Shown: positions 20,668 through 29,380 of the stretch, piece after piece
Numbering within the stretch: position 1 is the stretch's first letter
How the letters are laid out: the number at the start of each line of letters is the position of its first letter
Origin: CAYQSU01 sp964420325
Lineage (GTDB): Bacteria; Pseudomonadota; Alphaproteobacteria; Rhodospirillales; Defluviicoccaceae
Length of the DNA: 64,000 nucleotides
Reading direction: 5' to 3'
Assembly: GCA_964420325.1 (NCBI GenBank)
Contig: CAYQSU010000007.1
Span: 1 to 64,000, forward strand
Notes under the pieces: generated by a model
Told to the model about the DNA's origin: nothing
Databases searched by the model: none
What the model saw: only the letters and a program-made list of their open reading frames with translations
Translations under genes and position numbers: made by a program

Positions 20668-22599
20668 ATGAGCGGCGAAGGCTCGCGCACGGTGCCGGAA
20701 CGTTGGGGGCTCTGCGGCTGGTTCGGGGACGTCGAGCTCGCCGAGCCTCCGGGCTTGGTTCTGACCGACATGGCCCGGGATTTCTCGAGCCACCCCGACC
20801 GCGGTCGAAGCGTCGCCCGGCCGCGGGCTGCCGTGCACGTCTCTCCGGGGACCCCGGGCGGCGATCTCGCCGAAGACGGCGACCTCGTTGCGGCCCTGGC
20901 CGGTACCCCGTCCTGGTCGGAGCCGGGGCTGGCCGCTCTGGCGGCTCGACGGGGCAGCGCCTCCGCCCTTCTCCACGCCTACAAGGAACACGGCGAACGG
21001 CTTCTCGACCATCTCCGCGGCGCGTTCGCCCTGGCGGTTCTCGATCGAGAGCGGGACCGCGCCCTCGTCGCCATCGATCGGCTCGGCATCCATACCATGA
21101 ACATCGCCCCGCAGCCGGGAAAGGGCCTTGTCTTCGCAACGACGGCGACCGCCGTTGCCCGGCACCCGGCGGCGAGCGCAGCGATTTCGGCGCAAGGGCT
21201 CTTCAACTACCTCTTTTTCTACCGCGTACCGGCCCCCGGATCGATCTTCCGGGACCAGGAGAAGCTTCTGCCGGCGCAATTCGTGGCCATCGATCGCGGC
21301 CTCGTGCACAGACGGTTTTACTGGCAGATGCCGTTTCGCGACGGATCCGGCGCCGAGTTCGCGGCGTTGAAAGCGGAGCTGTTCGCCCGGCTCAGGCAAG
21401 CGGTCCGCCGGGCCGCAGCGAAAGAAGATGCGGAGCGGCTCGGCTGTTTTCTCAGCGGCGGCATCGACAGCTCCACGGTCTCCGGTCTGCTTGCCGAGCT
21501 GACGCCGGGACCGGCCAAGGCCTTCACCATCGGCTTCGACTGTCCGGGATACGACGAAACGGCGTTCGCCGAGGCCGCGGCCCGCCACTTCGGCCTCGAC
21601 TTCCACCACTACACCGTCACGCCCGACGACGTCCTTGACGCCGTGCCGCGCATCGCCGGTAGCTACGACGAGCCTTTCGGCAACGCCTCGGCCGTCGGCG
21701 TCTACCACTGTGCGCGGCACGCCCGCGAGCACGGCATCGCGACGCTGATCGCGGGGGACGGCGGCGACGAGCTGTTCGCTGGGAACAAGATTTACCTGCA
21801 CATGAAGCGATTCGAGCTCTATCACCTTCTGGCGGAGAGCGTTCGGCGGCGGCTTGTCGAGCCGATGATCAGGCTCCTGCCCGGTGGCGACCGCAACGTC
21901 CTCAAGCGCAAGGCGCGCCGCTATGTCGATCAGGCGAACATGCCGATGCCGGATCGCATGTTCGCGCACGAGTTCGAACGCCTCGCCGAGGTTCGGCAGA
22001 TCCTGGATCCGGAGATCGCCGCGGCCGTCGATCCGCGGCAGCCGATCGCGATCCTGCGCGAGGTCTACTGGCGCCCGGCGTCCGCGGCCGTCGAGCAGCG
22101 GATGCACCAGCTCGACCTGCAGATCACGCTCGCCGACAACGATCTGCGCAAGGTCAATCGGATGTGCTCGCTCGCCGGCATCGCCGTCCGCTATCCGATG
22201 CTCGACGAGGACGTCGTCGAGTTCTCGGCCGGAATTCCTCCCGCCTTGTTCATGCGAGGCCTCCGGCTCAGGGCCTTCTTCAAGCGGGCGATGGCCGATT
22301 TCCTGCCCAAGGCCACGCTCAGCAAGCAGAAGCAAGGATTCGGGCTGCCTTTCGGTCCCTGGCTCGCCCAGGGAACGCCCCTTCGGGAACTGGCCTACGA
22401 GAGCCTGACCTCGCTCGAACGCCGCGGCCTGATCCGCGCCGAGTTCATCGGCACCGTGCGTCGCGAGCATGAGCGCAACGCCCATCCGCTGTTCGCGGCG
22501 CCGATCTGGGACCTGATGTGTCTCGAGCAGTGGTTCCAGGCCCGGATCGACGCTCCGACAACCGTCGTGAAGAGCTCGACAGGGCGAGCCGCCGTGTAG
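20668..22599 (+). CDS. Asparagine-synthetase-like amidotransferase with degenerate glutaminase domain
   Basis: A 643-residue protein of the asparagine synthase family (AsnB, exosortase-A amidotransferase). The C-terminal synthetase half is intact: the pyrophosphate loop FLSGGIDSS near residue 265, GDGGDELFAGN, and LADNDLRKVNRMCSLAGIAVRYPMLDE. The N-terminal class-II glutaminase half is not. The only candidate nucleophile is Cys16 in WGLCGWFGD, and the codon before it (CTC) cannot start. The RGPD motif is missing. It may form an amide bond by direct condensation, as in beta-lactam synthetase, or take ammonia from elsewhere. The start is the ATG at 20668, about 100 bases after the FemAB-like gene. 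Confidence 0.88.
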   Translation: MSGEGSRTVPERWGLCGWFGDVELAEPPGLVLTDMARDFSSHPDRGRSVARPRAAVHVSPGTPGGDLAEDGDLVAALAGTPSWSEPGLAALAARRGSASALLHAYKEHGERLLDHLRGAFALAVLDRERDRALVAIDRLGIHTMNIAPQPGKGLVFATTATAVARHPAASAAISAQGLFNYLFFYRVPAPGSIFRDQEKLLPAQFVAIDRGLVHRRFYWQMPFRDGSGAEFAALKAELFARLRQAVRRAAAKEDAERLGCFLSGGIDSSTVSGLLAELTPGPAKAFTIGFDCPGYDETAFAEAAARHFGLDFHHYTVTPDDVLDAVPRIAGSYDEPFGNASAVGVYHCARHAREHGIATLIAGDGGDELFAGNKIYLHMKRFELYHLLAESVRRRLVEPMIRLLPGGDRNVLKRKARRYVDQANMPMPDRMFAHEFERLAEVRQILDPEIAAAVDPRQPIAILREVYWRPASAAVEQRMHQLDLQITLADNDLRKVNRMCSLAGIAVRYPMLDEDVVEFSAGIPPALFMRGLRLRAFFKRAMADFLPKATLSKQKQGFGLPFGPWLAQGTPLRELAYESLTSLERRGLIRAEFIGTVRREHERNAHPLFAAPIWDLMCLEQWFQARIDAPTTVVKSSTGRAAV

Positions 22600-23394
22600 G
22601 GGCGCGTCAGGTCGGCACCGGCGTCGGCAGGCACGCGATGGACCGGGAATGCACTTCACGGTTGGTATGGGCCCTGGTATACTCCTATTCCACTAAGAAA
22701 CTCGGGTTCAGTGTGTCGAGAAGGGAAGGGGGAGAACTGGAGGGCAGAAGGATCGTGTCAAGCCGTTCGCTTGCGACGGGAAACTGTTGCGTTCGCCACT
22801 GGCGACGTGAACCCCGGCGTGTCGACGACCCCCTTCGCAGTCGGGCTTTCTCGACCGGATCGGTGGCGGCCTGCGGTTATCTCATGACGAAATCCGCTTC
22901 TCGCACCTCCGCCCGGACGCAGCGTGCCAGGATCGAAGATCGCGGACGCGAACAGTCGAATCCTTACAGGCGGCGTGTGAGCGGGAGCGGGACGATGCCC
23001 GCCTTGTCCGCGGCTGCCTGACCCTCGCCGGACAGGCCGGCGGCACAGATGGACGTCAAACTGGATCGATGCCTTGGGCAAGGCATGGCATGGGTAGGAT
23101 ATTGCCGTCGATGGACCCGGGTTCGCGCCGCGCGCCGCGCGATTGTCCGCGCGGCAGGTGCGGCGCCGTCCTGGCGCCGCATTCCGCTCGTTGGCGTTCC
23201 CCTCCGAACCGGACAACACGCGCAGACCCGAGCCGTAACGGACGCTTTACGGGAACGTGCGACAGTTCGACCCATGTCGGCCCCCAAGGGTCTCGGCGCA
23301 GCCCCCCTCGCCGCTTGCCCCTCGGTGTTCTGATGCGCGACCAGCGAATGGCAGGGTTCGGACACGTGCGTTTGCGTCACCGGGCAGGTTCGCG
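22600..23394. other. Long intergenic region or leader before the sugar-transferase gene
   Basis: Nearly 800 bases with no convincing gene on either strand. The open frames here, for example one from a GTG at 22755, are Arg/Ser/Pro-rich with unsuitable codons. It holds the promoter listed at 22655-22683, a short GC-rich palindromic stretch around 23125-23180 (CGCCGCGCGCCGCGCG and GCGGCGCC repeats), and then nothing I can name. The transcript from that promoter would carry about 700 bases of untranslated leader, or end before the gene. Confidence 0.45.
22655..22683 (+). promoter_or_regulatory. Sigma-70-type promoter in the exopolysaccharide leader region
   Basis: TTCACG at 22655-22660 and TATACT at 22678-22683 have exactly 17 bases between them. 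The -10 differs from TATAAT at one position. The region after it is locally less GC-rich (ACTCCTATTCCACTAAGAAA), as expected around a start of transcription. It reads towards the sugar transferase at 23395. Confidence 0.45.
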
Positions 23395-24783
23395 ATGAGG
23401 AAGATGTTCAAGTTCCATCTCGTTTCGCCGTTCCTCATCCTCGGCACGGTCGAGGCGCTGATCCTGTTCGGAGCGGTCTACGCTGGCATGGCGATCGCCT
23501 ACAGCAATGTCGGCAGTCTTGCCACGATCATGGCGGCACGCCTCCCGGAGGCCGGCGCCTTCGTCCTCGTCTTTCTCGTGACGAAGTTCGCCGTCGGCCT
23601 TTACCACTGGCAGTACACCTCTGAATTCCTGCAGATCCTGGTTCGCCTGGCTGCGACGTTCGTCATCGCGTTCGTCGTTCTGTCGGTGCTGTTCTATGTG
23701 TTTCCCGCCATCGAGATCTGGCGAAGCGCCATGGCCATCAGCCTCCCCATGGCCTTCGCCGGCATGCTGATGACGCGATGGGTTTTCTTCAGCCTGCCGA
23801 CGATGGCCTATCTCAAGCGCCGGATCCTGGTGATCGGCGTCGGCGAGCAGGCGGCGCGGATCGAGGCGCTGGAGACGGCGGGCAAGGCTTGCCGGTTCTC
23901 GGCGGTTGCATTCGTCGACGTTGCCGGCGAGGAACCGCGGGTGTCCAGGTCGCGGATTCTTGGCCGCATCAACTCCCTCGCCGACTACGTCGAGGAAAAG
24001 GATGTCGACGAGATCGTCGTCGCCATTCAGGACCGCCGCGGGCGCCTGCCCCTTCGCTCGCTCATCGACTGCCGCCTGGCCGGAACGCCGATCAGCGACT
24101 ACCAGACCTTCTGCGAGCGGGAAACCGGGCGGATCGATCTCGATGCGCTGAGACCCGACTGGTTCGTGTTCTCCGGCGGCTTTCCCGGAAGTCACCTCCA
24201 GCAAGCACTGAAGCGATGCGTCGACGTCATCGTCAGCGCGGTTCTCCTCCTCCTGCTGTTGCCCCTGATCTGCGCCGCCGCGGCCGCCATCATCCTGGAA
24301 AGCGGCGGGCCCGTCTTCTATCGCCAGCAGCGCCTCGGGTTCAAGGGACGGCCGTTCACGCTATTGAAGTTCCGCAGCATGCGCGAGGATGCGGAACAGG
24401 ACGGCGTGCCGCTGTGGGCCGCCGAGAACGACCACCGCGTCACCGTCGTCGGGAGCTTCATCCGGAAGACGCGGATCGACGAGATTCCGCAGTTGATCAA
24501 CGTGCTTAAGGGCGAAATGAGCTTCGTCGGCCCGCGTCCCGAACGGCCGTACTTCGTCGAACAATTGTGCCAGATCATCCCGTACTACGAGATCCGCCAC
24601 CGCGTGAAGCCCGGCGTCACCGGTTGGGCGCAGCTCAACTACCCCTATGGTGCGTCGATCGAGGACGCCTGGCAAAAGCTGCAGTTCGACTTGTACTACA
24701 TCAAATATTACAGCATTCTCCGCGACATCGTTATAATTCTGCAGACGATCCGGGTTATCATCGTTCCTCAGGGGGCGCGCTAG
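23395..24783 (+). CDS. Polyprenyl-phosphate sugar-1-phosphate transferase (PEP-CTERM/EpsB-like priming enzyme)
   Basis: A 462-residue inner-membrane protein that starts exopolysaccharide repeat units by moving a sugar-1-phosphate onto undecaprenyl phosphate. N-terminal membrane segments (FLILGTVEALILFGAVYAGM and onward) precede a CoA-binding-like domain (RRILVIGVGEQAARIEALET). The C-terminal Bac_transf domain begins at KRCVDVIVSAVLLLLLLPLI and contains FRSMREDAEQDG, RKTRIDEIPQLINVLKGEMS, FVGPRPERP and VKPGVTGWAQLNYPYG. The start is the ATG at 23395. It belongs to the sugar-transferase type found with exosortase loci. Confidence 0.94.
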   Translation: MRKMFKFHLVSPFLILGTVEALILFGAVYAGMAIAYSNVGSLATIMAARLPEAGAFVLVFLVTKFAVGLYHWQYTSEFLQILVRLAATFVIAFVVLSVLFYVFPAIEIWRSAMAISLPMAFAGMLMTRWVFFSLPTMAYLKRRILVIGVGEQAARIEALETAGKACRFSAVAFVDVAGEEPRVSRSRILGRINSLADYVEEKDVDEIVVAIQDRRGRLPLRSLIDCRLAGTPISDYQTFCERETGRIDLDALRPDWFVFSGGFPGSHLQQALKRCVDVIVSAVLLLLLLPLICAAAAAIILESGGPVFYRQQRLGFKGRPFTLLKFRSMREDAEQDGVPLWAAENDHRVTVVGSFIRKTRIDEIPQLINVLKGEMSFVGPRPERPYFVEQLCQIIPYYEIRHRVKPGVTGWAQLNYPYGASIEDAWQKLQFDLYYIKYYSILRDIVIILQTIRVIIVPQGAR

Positions 24784-24799
24784 AACGCGGGGAAAGTGG

Positions 24800-26038
24800 A
24801 TGCTGCCAGCCGAGGTGCGCGACCGGAGGGCCGACCCTTGCGCGGCGGCGCCGTCGACGCGCACAACTCGCATGCCTGCCAAAGGCGCTCCGGTGCGGGA
24901 CACGGCGCTGCCGGCGCCTGCCAGCGCGGCGCGGCCGGGCTGCCGCTATCTCCTCCACGTATTTCCGAGTTTCGGCGTCGGCGGCGTGCCGATCCGGATG
25001 GCGTCCGTGATCAACGGGCTGGGAGACCGCTTCCGGCATACCATCGTTTCGCTGAATGGCGGCGTTGACAGCCGGACGCGCCTCGACCGCGGCCTCGCGA
25101 TCGACGTCCGCACCTCCCCGCCGATGCCCCGCACCCTGCTCTCCAGACTGGCGCGAATCCACCGGTGCCTCGCCGGGGCGGCTCCCGATCTTCTGCTCAC
25201 CTACAACTGGGGAGCGATCGAGTGGGCCCTTGCCAACGCGCTCTGGCGGATTTGCCCGCACGCCCACCTGGAAAGCGGCTTCGGCCCCGAGGAGTCGGAC
25301 CGGCAACTCCGGCGACGGACGCTGTTCCGCCGCCTCGCGCTCGCCCGTGCGTCGCAGCTAGTGGTCCCCTCCCACGCGCTCTATGTTCTCGCCACGCGCT
25401 CATGGAGGATCGATCCTGCGCGCATCCGCCTGATCCCCAACGGCGTCGACTGCGCCCGCTTCTCGGCCCCGCCGGGACGCAGGACACCCAGCCCGTTCGC
25501 CTTCTCCGACGCGGAGGCGGTGGTCGGCACCGTCGCGCCTCTCCGCGCCGAGAAGAACGTCGCGCGGCTTCTGCGGGTGTTCGCGGCCCTTGACCCCGGT
25601 CTCAATGCCCGCCTGCTGGTCGTCGGCGACGGACCGGAACGCGGCTCTCTGGAAGCCCTCGCTTCCGCCCTCGGCATCGCCGCGCGGACGACCTTCGTCG
25701 GCCACGTGGAGGCGGTCGAAAGTGCGTTTCCGTGGCTCGACCTCTTTGCTCTGACCTCCGACACCGAGCAGATGCCGAACGCTCTCCTGCAGGCGATGTC
25801 CGCCGGCCGCGCGGTGGCGGCGGTCGATGTCGGCGATGTCAAGCGCGTCCTCGCCGCCGAGAACCGCGAGTTCGTGGTCGCGCCGCGCGATGAGGCCGCC
25901 CTCGGTCACGCCATCGAGCGATTGCTGAGGGACGCGAGTGTGCGGGCCCACGTCGGCCGATGCAACCAGGCCAAGGCGAGGGCGGAGTTCAGCCTGCAAC
26001 GGATGGTGCAGGCATACGAAGCCGTGTTCCAAGCCTGA
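24800..26038 (+). CDS. Glycosyltransferase family 4 (exosortase-locus type)
   Basis: A 412-residue GT-B-fold glycosyltransferase. The N-terminal acceptor domain has HVFPSFGVGGVPIRMASVIN, and the C-terminal donor domain has VGTVAPLRAEKNVARLLRVF, LLVVGDGPERGSLEALA and SDTEQMPNALLQAMSAGRAV, including the E-x7-E motif region. The ATG at 24800 with GGGGAAAG upstream is taken as start; an ATG at 24872 is also possible. It lies 16 bases after the sugar transferase and its stop shares one base with the next ATG, so it is part of the same operon. It probably adds the second or third sugar of the repeat unit. Confidence 0.92.
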   Translation: MLPAEVRDRRADPCAAAPSTRTTRMPAKGAPVRDTALPAPASAARPGCRYLLHVFPSFGVGGVPIRMASVINGLGDRFRHTIVSLNGGVDSRTRLDRGLAIDVRTSPPMPRTLLSRLARIHRCLAGAAPDLLLTYNWGAIEWALANALWRICPHAHLESGFGPEESDRQLRRRTLFRRLALARASQLVVPSHALYVLATRSWRIDPARIRLIPNGVDCARFSAPPGRRTPSPFAFSDAEAVVGTVAPLRAEKNVARLLRVFAALDPGLNARLLVVGDGPERGSLEALASALGIAARTTFVGHVEAVESAFPWLDLFALTSDTEQMPNALLQAMSAGRAVAAVDVGDVKRVLAAENREFVVAPRDEAALGHAIERLLRDASVRAHVGRCNQAKARAEFSLQRMVQAYEAVFQA

Positions 26039-27384
26039 TGCCGAGCGAAGTCACCCAGACCCTGGATGATCGGACGCACGCGGGCGGCGGAACCCGGACT
26101 TCGACCACCGCTTGCGAGGATCGCCACGTCGACGCGCCGTCACCCTCCCTCGATCCCGCCCGCATCCGGGTGCTCGTCTTCTCGACGCTCTATCCCAACG
26201 CGATCCATCCGACCCATGGCGTCTTCGTCGAGAACAGGCTTCGTGCGCTTCTCAGCGGCGGCGGCGTCGAGGCGCGCGTGCTCGCTCCGGTCCCGTGGTT
26301 TCCTTTGACGTCCTCCGCCTTCGGGAGATACGCCGCTTTTGCCCGCGTTCCCCGCCGCGAGATCCGCTTCGACGTCGCCGTCGAGCATCCGAGGTTCGTG
26401 GTCGTTCCCAAGATCGGCACGACGTTGACGCCGTTCACGCTGTACGCCGCGGCCGCGGCCGCGGTGCGCCGGCTGTTGCGGGCGGGCTTCGACTTCGAGC
26501 TGATCGACGCCCACTACTTCTACCCCGACGGCGTCGCCGCGGTGATGCTGGCGCGCCGCTTCGGCAAACGGGTGACGATCACGGCGCGCGGCACCGACAT
26601 CAACCTCATCGCCCAATCGGGCATTCCGCGGCGCTGGGTCCGCTGGGCCGCCGAACGCGCCGACGGCCTCATCTGTGTCTCGCATGCCTTGAAGGAGCGG
26701 CTTTCGACATTGGGGATCGATCCTGCCCGCATCCGGGTCATGCGCAACGGCGTCGACACCGCGCTGTTTCGCCCGCGCGACCGCGACGGTTCGCGTGCGC
26801 GGCTCGGTCTCGAGCCGCCGGTGCTGCTCGCGGTTGGCAGCCTGATCCCTCTCAAGGGCCAGGAACTGATGATCCAGGCGTTGCACGGCGTGCCGGAAGC
26901 CACCCTCGTCCTGGTCGGCTCCGGCCCCGAGGAGACGGCCCTGAAACGACTGGCCGAACGCGAGGGGCTCGGCCGTCGCGTCCGCTTCCTCGGGGAGGTC
27001 CGACACCAGGAGCTGCCGCCGATCTACGGCGCGGCCGATCTCTTGATCCTGGCCTCCAGTCGCGAGGGCTGGCCCAACGTGCTCCTCGAAGCCATGGCCT
27101 GCGGAACCCCCGTGGTCGCCGTCCGCGTCGGCGGCACGCCGGAGATCGTCGCGGCGCCCGAAGCCGGCATGCTGGTCGACGAGCGGTCGACCGAGGCGCT
27201 GACGCACGCCATCCGGCGCATCCTGGCCAACCCTCCCGATCGGAGAGCCGTCCGCGCCTATGCCGAGCGCTTCGACTGGCGGGAGACGACCGAGGCTCAG
27301 GTCCGGCTGTTTGCCGATCTTTGCCGCCCGAATGACGCCAAGAGCGGCGGGTCGACCCACGACCGACAGGGGGGCCGCGGTTGA
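26038..27384 (+). CDS. Glycosyltransferase family 4
   Basis: A 448-residue cytoplasmic GT-B glycosyltransferase. The ATG at 26038 shares its A with the previous stop codon. After a disordered 40-residue start come VLVFSTLYPNAIHPTHGVFV, ITARGTDINLIAQSGIPRRW, DGLICVSHALKERLSTLGID, RVMRNGVDTALFRPRD, LLAVGSLIPLKGQELMIQAL and SREGWPNVLLEAMACGTPVV, the usual donor-site sequence. Its stop overlaps the next gene's TTG start by four bases. Role: addition of a sugar to the lipid-linked exopolysaccharide unit. Donor and acceptor are unknown. Confidence 0.93.
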   Translation: MPSEVTQTLDDRTHAGGGTRTSTTACEDRHVDAPSPSLDPARIRVLVFSTLYPNAIHPTHGVFVENRLRALLSGGGVEARVLAPVPWFPLTSSAFGRYAAFARVPRREIRFDVAVEHPRFVVVPKIGTTLTPFTLYAAAAAAVRRLLRAGFDFELIDAHYFYPDGVAAVMLARRFGKRVTITARGTDINLIAQSGIPRRWVRWAAERADGLICVSHALKERLSTLGIDPARIRVMRNGVDTALFRPRDRDGSRARLGLEPPVLLAVGSLIPLKGQELMIQALHGVPEATLVLVGSGPEETALKRLAEREGLGRRVRFLGEVRHQELPPIYGAADLLILASSREGWPNVLLEAMACGTPVVAVRVGGTPEIVAAPEAGMLVDERSTEALTHAIRRILANPPDRRAVRAYAERFDWRETTEAQVRLFADLCRPNDAKSGGSTHDRQGGRG

Positions 27385-28511
27385 CGCAGGGACTCCGAGT
27401 GCACTCGGGACGCACCGGCAAGATGGCGGTCCTTCGCCTCCTCAAGGGCTTGGGGCTGTTTGCGGTCTCTCGGCGGCTGACCCGGCGAAGGCTTCGCATC
27501 CTCTGCTATCACGGGATCTCGATGTGCGATGAAGACGGCTACAACCCCACCCTGTTCATGCGCGCGCCCCTGTTCGCCGCGCGCATGCGGTGGCTCAAGG
27601 ACGAGGGCTTCACTGTCATCCCCCTCGACGAGGCGGTACGCGGCCTCTCCTCCGGACGGCTTCCCGACGACGCGGTGGTCATCACCTTCGATGACGGCTG
27701 GTTCGGGATCCTCGAGCACGCTGTCCCCGTCCTCCGCCGCCTCGGCTTTCCCGCAACCGTCTACGTCACCACCTATTACGTCGGCATGCGCCTGCCGGTG
27801 TTCAACGTGCTGGTCCACTACATGTTCTGGCGGAGCGCCGTCGACCGGATCGATCTAGCCCGGCTCGACCGCCGCCTCGCCGGCGCCTTCTCCTTGAAGG
27901 CTGCGCACGAGCGCGAACGAGCGGCCGACACCGTCATCGGATTTGCGCGAAGGACTCCTGGCGCCGACGCACGCCAGGACCTTCTTCGCGCCCTCGGGGC
28001 TGTCCTCGAGCTCGACGTCGAGGCGCTCCTCCGCCTCCGCATCTGCCAGCTGATGACGCCGGAGGAGCTGGCGGCGGCGGCCGGCATGGGCGTCGATATC
28101 CAGCTTCACACCCATCGCCACCGCCTGCCCCTGGCCGACCGCGAGGCCGTCGTGCGGGAGGTCGAGGACAACCGGCGCGCGCTCGCTCCCGTCGCCGCTG
28201 GCGACCTCGTGCATCTCGCCTATCCGAGCGGACTCTATCATCCGAGCCAGTGGCCGTGGCTGCAGCGGCTCGACATTCGTTCGGCGGCGACCACCAGGCC
28301 CGGGCTGAACGGCCAGTCGTCGCATCCGTTCGAGCTCCACCGCATCCTCGACGGCCAGAACATCCCGGTCATCGAGTTCGAGGCGGAGATGTCCGGCGCG
28401 CTCGAGATCTTGCGGTTCCTCCGTTCTGCGTTCTCGCGTCGCAGCCGGGGCAAGCGCGTCGGCTCAGAGCCTGTTGACGGACCGCAGGCTGAACGAGTGC
28501 GATCGGCATGA
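27381..28511 (+). CDS. Polysaccharide deacetylase (NodB-homology)
   Basis: A 376-residue deacetylase-fold protein that probably removes N- or O-acetyl groups from the polymer or its precursor. The catalytic Asp-Asp motif is in VVITFDDGWFGILEHA near residue 100. The metal His cluster is in IQLHTHRHRLPLADRE near residue 240, and a late VHLAYPSGLYHPSQW is present. The TTG start at 27381 overlaps the previous stop and has AGGGGGG seven bases before it; an ATG at 27423 is the alternative. There is no signal peptide, so it may act in the cytoplasm on lipid-linked units. Confidence 0.9.
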   Translation: MTQGLRVHSGRTGKMAVLRLLKGLGLFAVSRRLTRRRLRILCYHGISMCDEDGYNPTLFMRAPLFAARMRWLKDEGFTVIPLDEAVRGLSSGRLPDDAVVITFDDGWFGILEHAVPVLRRLGFPATVYVTTYYVGMRLPVFNVLVHYMFWRSAVDRIDLARLDRRLAGAFSLKAAHERERAADTVIGFARRTPGADARQDLLRALGAVLELDVEALLRLRICQLMTPEELAAAAGMGVDIQLHTHRHRLPLADREAVVREVEDNRRALAPVAAGDLVHLAYPSGLYHPSQWPWLQRLDIRSAATTRPGLNGQSSHPFELHRILDGQNIPVIEFEAEMSGALEILRFLRSAFSRRSRGKRVGSEPVDGPQAERVRSA

Positions 28512-29380
28512 AGGACCTTGTTCCTCGCGCGCTTGCCCGCATCGAGCGCGCATCGCTTCTCGGCAGGAAGCGGATCGTCCAGGGCACGTGGCGAAGGCGG
28601 GGCGATCAGGCGCGGACCGTGGTGTTTGTCGGCGGCGTGCAGCGCTCGGGCACCAACATGGTTATGGAGATCCTTGAGCAGTGCCTCGAGACCGACGTTG
28701 TGCACGAGAGGGATCCCCGCGCCTACCGGGACTACCAGATGCGTCCGCGGGCCGTTCTGAGGAGCCTGGTCGACGCGTCCCCGGCACCGGTTGTGGCATT
28801 CAAGGCCTTGATGGAACTTCAGGATCTCTCCTCCCTGCTCGACGAGTTCGCCCCTGCGAAGGCGCTTTGGCCGGTGCGCTGCTACGAGGACACGGTGAAC
28901 TCGCATCTCCGCCACTTCTCGGGCTGCCGGCAGCGGCTTGCACGCATCGTCGGCGGCGCCGCGGACGACGACTGGCGCGCCGGCGGCATGTCGGACGCCA
29001 CCCGCGCGCTCATCGGCAGGTACGTCACAGCGGACATCAACGACGCCTCTGCCGTCGCGCTGTTCTGGTACTTCCGCAACGCGCTTTTCTTCGAGCAGAA
29101 GCTGGACAAGGATGGCCGCGTGCTGCCGCTGCGCTACGAGGCGCTGGCGACCGAGCCCGAGCAGGAGTTCCGTCGCGTTTTCGACTTCCTCGGTCTTGAG
29201 TTCTCTCCGCGGTTCACCCGCAAGATCTTCGCCTCCTCGGTCGGCAAGCACGCTTCACCCAACATCGACCCGGCGATCCGCAAGCTCTGCGCCTCGATGA
29301 TGATGCGGTTCGAAGCGCTGCTGGCTCGATCGCCGCCCGGGCGCGGCGGCAGCCATCGGACCGGTCGACATCAGCCCTGA
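28508..29380 (+). CDS. Sulfotransferase-family protein
   Basis: A 290-residue protein with the PAPS-binding loop GGVQRSGTNMVMEILEQCLE near residues 42-61 and the later LPLRYEALATEPEQEFRRVF with DFLGLEF typical of sulfotransferase domains. It probably adds sulfate from PAPS to a sugar of the exopolysaccharide. The ATG overlaps the deacetylase stop codon by four bases, so it is the last gene of the operon. Its stop is immediately next to the stop of the convergent beta-helix gene. Confidence 0.88.
   Translation: MKDLVPRALARIERASLLGRKRIVQGTWRRRGDQARTVVFVGGVQRSGTNMVMEILEQCLETDVVHERDPRAYRDYQMRPRAVLRSLVDASPAPVVAFKALMELQDLSSLLDEFAPAKALWPVRCYEDTVNSHLRHFSGCRQRLARIVGGAADDDWRAGGMSDATRALIGRYVTADINDASAVALFWYFRNALFFEQKLDKDGRVLPLRYEALATEPEQEFRRVFDFLGLEFSPRFTRKIFASSVGKHASPNIDPAIRKLCASMMMRFEALLARSPPGRGGSHRTGRHQP

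Noticed and set aside
20545..22659. 704-codon minus-strand frame opposite the asparagine-synthetase-like gene
   Set aside because: Antisense shadow; the plus strand carries SGGIDSS and other family motifs.
22755..23021. GTG-started plus-strand ORF in the exopolysaccharide leader
   Set aside because: A purine-rich stretch lies upstream, but the product is an Arg/Ser/Cys mix with unsuitable codon use and no domain.
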